From the NCBI GenBank assembly GCA_020721905.1, contig DYLU01000003.1:1-64000 (forward strand): a DNA stretch of 64,000 nucleotides, read 5' to 3'. Positions 26,828-35,700 of this stretch are shown here, one piece after another (the stretch's first letter is position 1; each line of letters begins with the position of its first letter). This DNA comes from Leptospira biflexa (GTDB lineage: Bacteria > Spirochaetota > UBA4802 > UB4802). Both the position numbers and the translations under genes were made by a program. Below the pieces are notes generated by a model. It worked only from the letters and a program-made list of their open reading frames with translations. It was not told the DNA's origin and did not search any database.

Positions 26828-28081
26828 TGGCAACTCCACGGTAAACTCAGCGTACTGCCCCAACACTGAGTTTGCATAGATTCTGCCATTGTGCAGGTAC
26901 ACAATATTCCACGACACAAAAAGCCCAATGCCTGATCCTTTCCGGCTAAGCAGCTCATCTGTTTCAATGCGCGAAAACCGCTTGAATAACTTATGCTTCT
27001 GTGTTTCAGGAAACCCGGGGCCGGTATTCCATACGTTGATTATGCATATATTACCTTCTTTTTTTACGGTTATACGCACAATCCCGCTATCAATATTGTA
27101 CTTGATTGCATTGCTCAACAGATTGTGCATAACTATCCTCATTGCATCAGGATCACACGTAAGGGTTATATCCTCGTAGTATTTTTCAACTGTTATATGT
27201 TTAGCATCAGCCTGAGGTTTCACAATGGCAAGTGCCGGTTCAATACTATCATGTGTGATAGTAACTGTTGATTTGCGTATTGGCATTGAACCAGTTTCAA
27301 GGCGAGCTAAGTTCAAATATTCATTGACTATCGTTAAAAGGTATTCTGCCTGAGCAAGAATACGATCAATGGTATTTTTACAGTGCTCAGAGACTTCCCC
27401 AAAGTATCCCTGCTTTAATGTGGTACCTAATGTTACTATAGATGAAAGTGGGCTTTTTAGCTCATGTGTTACAAATGATAGCATCTCCATGTATGCATTG
27501 ATTGCCTGAGTCAGCTGCTCAATACGGTATGTTTTTTCAACAGCCTGGCTCAATCGCTCAGCAATAGCCTGATGCAATACAACTTCCCGCGATCCATACA
27601 TATTCTTTTTACGGGAACTCCTGAAAAGCACTCCCACAATGCGCCCTTCCACATACAGCGGACAGGTCATGCTTGACATAACGCCTTCTTTCAAAAGCAG
27701 GCGCGTTGATTCACTTGCTGGATTTTTTTTGTAATACTCCTCTAAATCATTAATGATACGAGGTGTTTTATTACTGAATATTGTTTCAAGGGAACTTCCC
27801 TTAAGGTCGGCGGTATATCCTTTATCTAAATACAGGGGGCTGTACGAGGCTACAACGTGATACAATGTTAAGCGTTTTCCATCATCTGAAAATGCAATAC
27901 CAATTCTGTCACAGGGCATGATATGCTGTGTTTCTTTAAAGAGGTATTCTATGATGTTAGTAAGTGACTGCCCGGAAGCTATCTTCTGATTTATAGTATC
28001 AAGGGCTTTAACTTCTTCCGGTGTTAAAACAATTTCTCCACCTCTACCCTCTATATAAGAAATTGTATCACGTTTGTCCAT
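26819..28081 (-). CDS. GAF-domain sensor histidine kinase (soluble)
   Basis: A cytoplasmic kinase of 420 residues with no membrane segment. A GAF domain spans about 25-185; the dimerisation and phosphoacceptor helix contains H206 in FVTHELKSPLSS; the ATPase domain has HNLLSNAIKYN (N box), NTGPGFP, and KGSGIGLFVSW. All kinase motifs are intact. The GAF domain resembles that of the HD-GYP regulator at 5983 (INDLEEYYKKNP against IDNLEEYIKDHP), suggesting a shared ligand. I chose the ATG at 28081 because AAAAGGAG is placed about 6 bases upstream; a longer frame start at 28138 has no such site. There is no adjacent response regulator, so it is an orphan kinase. Confidence 0.92.
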   Translation of the reverse strand: MDKRDTISYIEGRGGEIVLTPEEVKALDTINQKIASGQSLTNIIEYLFKETQHIMPCDRIGIAFSDDGKRLTLYHVVASYSPLYLDKGYTADLKGSSLETIFSNKTPRIINDLEEYYKKNPASESTRLLLKEGVMSSMTCPLYVEGRIVGVLFRSSRKKNMYGSREVVLHQAIAERLSQAVEKTYRIEQLTQAINAYMEMLSFVTHELKSPLSSIVTLGTTLKQGYFGEVSEHCKNTIDRILAQAEYLLTIVNEYLNLARLETGSMPIRKSTVTITHDSIEPALAIVKPQADAKHITVEKYYEDITLTCDPDAMRIVMHNLLSNAIKYNIDSGIVRITVKKEGNICIINVWNTGPGFPETQKHKLFKRFSRIETDELLSRKGSGIGLFVSWNIVYLHNGRIYANSVLGQYAEFTVELPLE

Positions 28082-28381
28082 GCATACTCCTTTTTGTTTC
28101 TTTATAACTACTCCTAAAGTAGTTATACAATTATGCAAGGTTTTTATATATTCTTATTCTCATCTTATTATATTTCATTGTTATCCGTGGTTTATAATTT
28201 TGATCCAATCATGTATGGTTAGTTTCAAACAGTATTCATCATGGTTATCAACAAATGCATTACATCGTTTTCTCTGAATTGAAGGCAAAAGTAAGCCTTG
28301 CTTCAAAAAGGTTCTGCGGGTATGGTTTTAGCAAAAGTCCTTTCACCAGTAACTATCGCACAAAAAAACTACCCAATCATT
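28082..28381. other. 300-base gap without a gene
   Basis: AT-rich sequence between the kinase start and the acyl-CoA dehydrogenase stop. It holds the kinase promoter region on the minus strand and one GCGATAGTTACTG motif. Short frames here on the plus strand lack ribosome sites. Confidence 0.5.
28347..28359 (-). repeat. GCGATAGTTACTG motif downstream of the acyl-CoA dehydrogenase gene
   Basis: A copy of the recurrent motif about 22 bases after the minus-strand stop at 28382, in the same orientation as that gene. Confidence 0.4.
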
Positions 28382-29554
28382 TTATACATTTGACGGTATT
28401 GGTGCGGCATCCATATAGTGCTTTGCAATGATGAAGCGTTGTATCTCGCTTGTCCCTTCGTAGATGGTGGTAACGCGCACATCACGGTACAGACGCTCAA
28501 CAGGATAGTCTTTGGTGTAGCCATAGCCTCCCAGTATCTGCATGGCATCATAACAGGCTTTATTTGCCGACTCTGTTGCAAAAAGTTTTGCCATTGAGGC
28601 TTCTCTTGAAAACGGCATGCCATTTTCTTTTTTATAGGCAGCCTGAAGTAACAGCAGACGCGCAGCTTCAAGCCTGGTATAATTATCGGCAATCATCCAC
28701 TGTATTGCCTGATTGTGTATAATGGGTTTATCAAACTGTATGCGCTCCTTTGCATAGCTGGTTGCATAATCCATAGCAGCAAGTCCAATCCCCAGTGCCA
28801 TGGAACCAATGCCAATACGTCCGCCTCCTAACTCACGAACCGCTATCCTGAATCCATCGTTGAGTGTGCCCAATAGATTTTCTTTTGGTACTTTACAGTT
28901 ATCAAGAATTATCTCATTGGTGGAGGAACCCAGTTGCCCCATTTTGTGTTCATCCCTTCCAACAGTAAATCCTTCAAAATGTGGCTCCACTAAAAATGCA
29001 CTGATGCCCCTGCCTCTGGAAGCGTGCTTATTGGTAACAGCCCACACCACAAATACTCCTGCATACTCCGCACTGGTTATGAATACCTTTTTGCCGTTGA
29101 GTATCCACCAGTCTCCACCATCCGTTGCCGTTGTCTTCATTGCGGCAGGGTCAGAGCCTGCTTCTGCCTCAGTCAGGCCAAAGCTTCCTGCATAAAAGGT
29201 ACCATTGCAAAGAGGCGGAATATACCGTTGTTTCTGAACTTCGGTCCCCACTGATTGTATTACCTCTGCTACCATATTGGTTACCGATGTTGTTACTGCA
29301 GTGGCTGCGCAGGCTTTACCCAGTTCTGTCATCACCAGTGAAAATGCCACACTACCAGCACCCGTGCCCCCATAACGCGGGTCAACGGCAATGCCGTTAA
29401 AACCTAATGCCGCCAGTTTTTTCAGGTTGGATTTTAATATCTTTCTGTCTTTTGTTGTATCCAGTGTGACAGCAACCGGTTCAAGTTCCTGTTTTGCAAA
29501 TTTAGCGGCTGTTTCCCGAATAATGTGCTGTTCCTGTGTTAAACTGAAATCCAT
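28382..29554 (-). CDS. short-chain acyl-CoA dehydrogenase
   Basis: An FAD enzyme of 390 residues that introduces a double bond into short acyl-CoA, probably butyryl-CoA. Signatures are FGLTEAEAGSDPAAMKTTA near residue 128, ILNGKKVFITSA, and YEGTSEIQRFIIA near 370, whose glutamate is the catalytic base. ILGGYGYTKDYPVERLYRDV is also family-typical. The start at 29554 is chosen because AGAGG lies 8 bases upstream; a GTG three codons earlier overlaps that site. It is the last gene of the minus-strand run thiolase, hydroxyacyl-CoA dehydrogenase, acyl-CoA dehydrogenase, 14 bases behind the previous stop. No electron-transfer flavoprotein genes are in view. Confidence 0.93.
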   Translation of the reverse strand: MDFSLTQEQHIIRETAAKFAKQELEPVAVTLDTTKDRKILKSNLKKLAALGFNGIAVDPRYGGTGAGSVAFSLVMTELGKACAATAVTTSVTNMVAEVIQSVGTEVQKQRYIPPLCNGTFYAGSFGLTEAEAGSDPAAMKTTATDGGDWWILNGKKVFITSAEYAGVFVVWAVTNKHASRGRGISAFLVEPHFEGFTVGRDEHKMGQLGSSTNEIILDNCKVPKENLLGTLNDGFRIAVRELGGGRIGIGSMALGIGLAAMDYATSYAKERIQFDKPIIHNQAIQWMIADNYTRLEAARLLLLQAAYKKENGMPFSREASMAKLFATESANKACYDAMQILGGYGYTKDYPVERLYRDVRVTTIYEGTSEIQRFIIAKHYMDAAPIPSNV

Positions 29555-29568
29555 TGGCATCACCTCTT

Positions 29569-30429
29569 TTACGTGTAATCGTAAAAACCTTTGCCGGTTT
29601 TACGCCCCAACCAGCCTGACTCAACATAGCGCCTGAGCAGCGGGCATGGTCTGTATTTTGAATCCTTAAACCCATCATAAAGTGTTTCCATAATAGCCAA
29701 ACATGTATCAAGCCCAATAAGGTCAGCCAGCGCCAGTGGTCCCATGGGATGGTTCATCCCCAATGTCATCACCGTGTCTAGGGACTCCCGCGTTCCCACG
29801 CCTTCGTACAGGCTATATATGGCTTCATTAATCATTGGCATGAGGATGCGGTTGGAAATAAATCCCGGATAATCACAAGCTTCAGCCGGCGTCTTCCCTA
29901 ATTTGAGTGCCAGCTCCCGCGTTATATCAAATGTTTCCTGTGATGTTGGAAGTGCTCGTATGATTTCAACAAGCTTCATGACCGGTACCGGATTCATAAA
30001 ATGCATCCCAATAACCTTATCAGGGCGCTTTGTTACTGCAGCAATCCGGCCTATGGGAATTGAAGAAGTATTGGTGGCACATATTACATGAGGCCTGCAC
30101 ATAGCGTCTAAATCTTTAAATATTTTTAACTTTATATCCTGATTTTCGGTGGCAGCTTCCACAACAAAATCAGCCTGTGCAAGCGCTTCAAACATATTTG
30201 TTGCCCTGACCCTCTCCAGTATGTTTTGCATAGCGTCCTGCGTTATTTTTCCTTTTGTAACATCTCTGGAAAGCACCCCGTTTATATACGTTACACCTTT
30301 TAAAGCCAGTTCTTCTGTTATATCATACAGAATAACAGCAAATCCACTTACTGCTGCAACACAGGCAATCCCTGCGCCCATCTGCCCTGCACCTGCAACA
30401 CCTATGGTTTGTATGTCATTTATTTTCAT
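29569..30429 (-). CDS. hbd: 3-hydroxybutyryl-CoA dehydrogenase
   Basis: An NAD(P)-dependent enzyme of 286 residues that interconverts acetoacetyl-CoA and 3-hydroxybutyryl-CoA. The dinucleotide motif GVAGAGQMGAGIA is at residues 10-22, NTSSIPIGRIA near 118, and the catalytic histidine region is GMHFMNPVPVMKLVEII near 140, with a C-terminal YPGFISNRILMPMINEA block. Length matches single-domain Hbd proteins. AAGGAGAG lies 8 bases before the ATG. The middle gene of the thiolase-hbd-acyl-CoA dehydrogenase run; no crotonase is adjacent, so the hydratase must be elsewhere. Confidence 0.95.
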   Translation of the reverse strand: MKINDIQTIGVAGAGQMGAGIACVAAVSGFAVILYDITEELALKGVTYINGVLSRDVTKGKITQDAMQNILERVRATNMFEALAQADFVVEAATENQDIKLKIFKDLDAMCRPHVICATNTSSIPIGRIAAVTKRPDKVIGMHFMNPVPVMKLVEIIRALPTSQETFDITRELALKLGKTPAEACDYPGFISNRILMPMINEAIYSLYEGVGTRESLDTVMTLGMNHPMGPLALADLIGLDTCLAIMETLYDGFKDSKYRPCPLLRRYVESGWLGRKTGKGFYDYT

Positions 30430-30460
30430 ACCATTCTCTCCTTAAAAATAGAATGCAATT

Positions 30461-30500
30461 GTCATTTCAGAAGGAGCAAAGCAATTGAAGAATCTCGTCT
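30461..30500. repeat. degenerate dispersed GTCATTTC..GAAGAATCTC repeat
   Basis: Between the thiolase stop and the hbd start, the plus strand reads GTCATTTCAGAAGGAGCAAA then GCAATTGAAGAATCTCGT. This resembles the GTCATTTCGA..GAGAAATCTC dispersed repeat family and the decayed copies near 10356. It would be transcribed within the operon. Confidence 0.4.
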
Positions 30501-30503
30501 TCA

Positions 30504-31676
30504 TTATCGCTTCACAATTAATGCAACTGCTTCGCCGCCACCCAAACACAGCGATGCCAGTCCCACTTGTTTATTCTGCCGAATCATTTCATACAGCAAT
30601 GTTACAAGAACACGCGTTCCACTTGCACCAATGGGATGCCCCAGTGCAACGCTTCCTCCATTGACATTGACCTTTGTACTGTCAAGACCAAGCTCTCTTA
30701 GCACACCAACTGTTGACCCACTGAATGCTTCGTTAATCTCGTAAAGGTCTACATCCTGCAATGATATCCCTTCTTTTTTAAGACATTTAGGAATTGCCAG
30801 GATTGGCGCCATCAGGACATATTTCATATCAATACCAGCTGAAGCCTGTGCACCAATCGTTGCCAGAACACTGCATCCCAACTCTTGTGCTTTTTTCTGT
30901 GACATCACCACCACCGCCGCAGCACCATCGCTTATAACAGAAGCATTGCCTGCAGTGGTAACACCGTCTTTTTTAAAAGCAGGTTTCATTGTTGCCAGTG
31001 TTTCATACGGTGTTGGCTTTGGGCATTCATCAGTGTCAAAAATTATTTCCTTTTGTTTGTGGGCGATAGTTACCGGAACTATCTCCTCCTTAAATTTTCC
31101 GGATTTAATTGCATGTAAAGCCCTTCCATAGGATAACGCAGCATATTGGTCCTGTTCCTCTCTGCTCACATTATACTTTTTTGAACATAACTCATTGGAA
31201 ATACCCATATGAAAATCATTGACCACATCCCATAATCCATCATGAACCATATGGTCTTTGAGCTGACCATCGCCCATGCGATACCCAAACCGTGCTTTTT
31301 CCAGATAGTATGGGGCCATACTCATATTCTCCATTCCACCAGCCACAACCACATCAGCATCACCACACTGTACCGCCTGTGCTGCAAGCATAACCGCTTT
31401 TAGACCAGAGCCACATACCTTATTTATAGTTAAACATTCAACTTCCCAGGGAAGATGTGCCTTGATTGCAGCCTGCCTTGCCGGATTTTGCCCATAACCA
31501 CAGGGAAGTACCTGCCCCATAATTACTTCATTGACATCCGCTTTTGAAATTCCTGCGCGCTTAATGGCTTCTTCAATGACAATGGCTCCCAATTGCGTTG
31601 TGGGAATAGATGACAGCGACCCATTAAAATTCCCAAGAGGGGTTCTAACGGCACTGACAATTACAGCTTTATTCAT
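30504..31676 (-). CDS. acetyl-CoA C-acetyltransferase (thiolase)
   Basis: A 390-residue thiolase that condenses two acetyl-CoA or cleaves acetoacetyl-CoA. The nucleophilic cysteine is in INKVCGSGLKAVMLA near residue 88, the histidine in GGSVALGHPIGASGTRVL near 347, and the second cysteine in ASLCLGGGEAVAL near 378. The start at 31676 follows GGAGG by 6 bases. It leads the minus-strand run with hbd and the acyl-CoA dehydrogenase, consistent with either butyrate formation or short-chain beta-oxidation; direction cannot be told here. Confidence 0.95.
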   Translation of the reverse strand: MNKAVIVSAVRTPLGNFNGSLSSIPTTQLGAIVIEEAIKRAGISKADVNEVIMGQVLPCGYGQNPARQAAIKAHLPWEVECLTINKVCGSGLKAVMLAAQAVQCGDADVVVAGGMENMSMAPYYLEKARFGYRMGDGQLKDHMVHDGLWDVVNDFHMGISNELCSKKYNVSREEQDQYAALSYGRALHAIKSGKFKEEIVPVTIAHKQKEIIFDTDECPKPTPYETLATMKPAFKKDGVTTAGNASVISDGAAAVVVMSQKKAQELGCSVLATIGAQASAGIDMKYVLMAPILAIPKCLKKEGISLQDVDLYEINEAFSGSTVGVLRELGLDSTKVNVNGGSVALGHPIGASGTRVLVTLLYEMIRQNKQVGLASLCLGGGEAVALIVKR

Positions 31677-32028
31677 CAAGAACCTCCATATTTTGTATGT
31701 CATTATTACATATTTTATGTGATTCTTCAGTTTATCGTTAAAATGTCAAAAATATTTTGAGAACTAAATTTTATTTTTTACAACGTTTAATGTCTCCACC
31801 AGTTTATTTGAGAAGTGCAATTATTTTGTCTAACAATGAATTTAAAGAGTTTTTTGTGGATGTTATGATTCTTATTTTTAAATTGACTAAATAGTGCTTT
31901 TCAGTCATAATAATACATACTAAAAATTTAAAAAATTATGTTAATGAGCACATATCTATATCAGCACATAATTTTCAAGAGTGATTGTCAAAAGCATACT
32001 TTGAATATTAATTTCTTAAGGAGTACAA
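31677..32028. other. 352-base divergent intergenic region
   Basis: Very AT-rich DNA between the divergent thiolase and lipoprotein genes, presumably holding both promoters. No hairpin, repeat or reading frame stands out. Confidence 0.4.
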
Positions 32029-32766
32029 ATGATGACAACAATGAACAAACACATAATTATTCCATTTTTGTTAGCCATAATCCTGGGTGTTATATCGTGT
32101 ACATCCATTGAGTTTGTTAAAACCGGTGAAGAATACCCTGCACTCAGTGAATCTGATGAAGTTCAGGTTTTGCTTACTGTTGATAAAAATCAATTTGATG
32201 AGATAGGCATCGCTGACATTGGCGGAGTATCACTGCCCCTGCGTATTGAAAAGGCCAAACAGATTGCCCGCAGTAAAGGCGGCAATATAATTGTTCCTGT
32301 AACAATGTGTACTGAAGAAGCACAGAAGAGGATGCGCAGCGGGTATATTGTTCAGAGCTTTTACATACTCAAAACAAAAACAGCAGCTATTGCCCCAAAA
32401 GAGACGGCTGAATCAAAACAGATACCTCTGCCAGTTGAAGAAGAATTTATACCTGAAAAGCAAGCTGCAACATTTACACAACTGTTACAGCACTACCCGT
32501 CATTGCAGGGCCAGTCATTTACAAACACCATGCAACCGCTGAGATTTTATAAAATTCCCCCGTCACTTCTTGCATATGGATTGCTTGAATACAAGCTCTG
32601 TTTAATGCAGTTTGATAATGATAACACTGTACTGGTATTTATTCCCAGGGAAAAAATCGCTGTTATTAAAAACTCTATTGATAAAAAGAGTACCGTAGCC
32701 GTTGATTTTACACCTTTAGGTGTTTACAAGGAAAAATATCCTGTTTTAAAAATGCTGTCAGAATAA
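32029..32766 (+). CDS. lipoprotein of unknown function
   Basis: A 245-residue lipoprotein I do not recognise. The leader MNKHIIIPFLLAIILGVISC ends in a lipobox with cysteine 24 counted from the ATG at 32029. A beta-rich part follows, with EVQVLLTV and then a helix LRIEKAKQIARSKGGNIIVP, a layout seen in small envelope lipoproteins that fold as compact domains. A linker rich in Glu, Pro and Ala separates a second, unknown domain (about 155-245). AAGGAG is 5 bases before the start; an ATG four codons in is an alternative. The glucan synthase fusion begins 18 bases downstream on the same strand, probably in one operon. Confidence 0.7.
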   Translation: MMTTMNKHIIIPFLLAIILGVISCTSIEFVKTGEEYPALSESDEVQVLLTVDKNQFDEIGIADIGGVSLPLRIEKAKQIARSKGGNIIVPVTMCTEEAQKRMRSGYIVQSFYILKTKTAAIAPKETAESKQIPLPVEEEFIPEKQAATFTQLLQHYPSLQGQSFTNTMQPLRFYKIPPSLLAYGLLEYKLCLMQFDNDNTVLVFIPREKIAVIKNSIDKKSTVAVDFTPLGVYKEKYPVLKMLSE

Positions 32767-32784
32767 TATAAAAGGCACTGCATT

Positions 32785-35700
32785 ATGTTACAGAAAGTTT
32801 CTACCCAGAGCAGCCTTTGCAGATTTACTCTCAGTGATGAGGAAAAATTATCTGATGAAAGGGTAAAAGAGGAAATACGCAAAGCTTTTCAGGAGCTCAG
32901 AGCATTCCCCTTTGTTGTACATTCAGGTATTATCGATTCATTAAAAAAAGGTGTTGACCCCTCATCATTAAAAGATTCATTCGCTGCTATCCGGAATGAT
33001 ATATTTGCTGCAATTACCGATAGCCCGCAGGCAAAGGAAAAAATAGTATCTGACGTCAGATTGCAGGGTAGAATTTTAGATGCAATTATCACAATCCACA
33101 GTGCTATTGCCAGGGGCAATTTTACTTCTATCATAAACCGCCGTTTTGTCCTTATCAAAGAAAGACCTGCCTGGCCAACACTGTATTATATTTCACCTCA
33201 AAGTGCTGTGCTATCACACGTTGGGCAGGGCCCGCAGTGGACAGAAATTCCTACAATTTATCTGGGCTTCAATATCTTCAATGTGCTTGCCCTTGATAAA
33301 GAGCAGAAATATGACAGAGCATTTTACTGGTTATTACGGGTTGAAGAGCGTGCCATAGAAACCGGATATTCGCATATTGAAGTGTACCCGCCTCATGTAT
33401 CACGTGCCCTCAATGAACTGCTTGATGAAGTCATACGCATTGCAACTATCTCAGAAGTTGAATTCAAAGAAATTCCTGCCCGTAAAAAAATACGTGCCTT
33501 TACTGTTCGCAACCGTGAAAGTTTTTTAAAGATGCTCAATGCCCGTCGTGATGATGGCAATTTTGATTTTGAAAAAAATTTGAAGGCAATCAGGTCACTG
33601 GAAAGGCTGGCACGCCGTTACAAAAAAGGCTATGATTTCAATTCGTTGCGTGAAATTGTACGCCTGCTGGTGGCTGCATCAGGTCATGATATACATGAAA
33701 TCCGCAATAACGCCAATATACTCCTTGAGCGAATTTTTGCACCTAAGGAGTTTGATGCACCGCTTTCTACTTCTTTTGTCAACTGCGCTGCAGGTAGTAT
33801 TCACACATTTGAATTTCCCATACCGGAAGAAGGGAACTATTTTGTACGTATATTTCACAATGCAGGAACAAATCCTTACCCTCTTGAACAGGACATTGCA
33901 TATATTGATATTGATCTGGCCTTCAATGAAACAAAAGGTGTTTATACTGCACACCATACATTCAACGAATTAGGCCATTATGACTTCCTTGTATACAGAA
34001 AACGGAAAAAACGCTCCCAGTGGGTAGGATACGAGGGCTGCAGTGGCAGAATTAACGTCATCCCTGATATGCGCGGCGAAATTGTTCTTGAAATATTTCC
34101 TGATATTCACGGGCATACCCGTATCTACTGGATGGATGAAGAACATCCCGGATTGGTGTACAATGAGCATGGCGAAGTTATCCGTTTAGGCCGCTTCAGC
34201 GACATTACTGCTCATCTAGAAGATTTAAAAGAGCGTTATCACATCACTGCATTATACCTTTTAGGTGTCCAGAAGCGCGGCACCAACCGGGAAGACTGGG
34301 CACCCGAAGCTACATCCCCTTCGCCATTTTCACCGGTCAGTTTAGTTGAAATAGAAGACTTTTTAGGCGGTGAAAAAGAATTTCTTGAGCTTATAGCCAA
34401 AGCTCATGCAATGGATATAAAAGTTATTATTGACGTGGTTCCCCACCTTAACCGCCGTAGCACAGAGCTTCCCGATGAGTACGCTGTCAAATGTTACGAC
34501 GACAGCGGAAATCTGGTTATCCGTGCTTCAACTGATGGCCGTTACGGAAGCTGGAATGACGGCAAACTGTTAAACTACCGCAAGCTGGAAGTATGGGAAT
34601 GGCTCATCAACAGTGTAACAACATTAATTGACAAATATGATATTGACGGCATTCGCTTTGATTCAGCTCATGCGGTCCCCATCATGATGAAAAAGAATAA
34701 CTACCCGTTTATATGGGGGCAGTACCGTTCACTGGAATCGCTTGTAGAAGGTGAAATCATTGTTAATGACCGTGAAGACGGACATTTTATCACAACAGGC
34801 TATTTTGACAGTGCCTGCAGGGACCAGATAGCTATACCCTTTCATTATCTTCTGATGAGTCGCATTGCACAAAAGCTTAAGGAAAAGAACAAAACATTTT
34901 TTGTGCATTTAGCCGAATGCTACTGGGGACATGAGCGCTATCTTACCCGCAGCGGAATTATCCCCTACAATTCTGCCCTTTTTAAAATTTGCGAAGGAAT
35001 CATCCACGGCACCACTGATGTCCGTGAAGTGTACCACTTTTACGATAACTATCTCCCATACGCATTGCCACCGGGCACTGAGCTTTTAGGCATACTGGGA
35101 AATCATGACGAACGGCGCGCACTCAATACGTTTGGCCACAGGGGACTCAGGGCCGCTATTGGGCTTACCATCTTTATGAATAACATTATCATGGATTATG
35201 AGGGAAGTGCTGAAGGCGAAAGCTGGAAAGCATTTTTGGATAACATTTATGTGAACTGGAATCAGTTTGAGTATGCAGCTCACCGCAGCCTTGAGTCATT
35301 TTATAGGCAATGGTATCGTTTCCACCGCAATAATAAAGGTGAAGGGTATTTGATATGGGCAAATAATACTCAGGTTGCAGCATCCATTAAATTTACTGAA
35401 CAAACCATATGGATTGGGGTTTTTAATTTTGCCGATAGTTCTCAGAATGTGGCATTGCAGTTTGATAATCCGCGATTGCCCATTGCTGATGATACATTTT
35501 TTAAAGTAGTTGATCCGGTATATTCACCTATTACAAAGCATTATAGTTACTTTACTGGGAAGGAGCTTAAGGCTTCAAAAATTTATTCGGTTGTTTCATA
35601 CACTGACAGGATCAAGCTTTTAAAATTAGAACCGGTTAGTGATATTGCACCACTGTACAGTGAATTCCTGCGCGATTCGCTTTTCAGGTTATATTCAATC

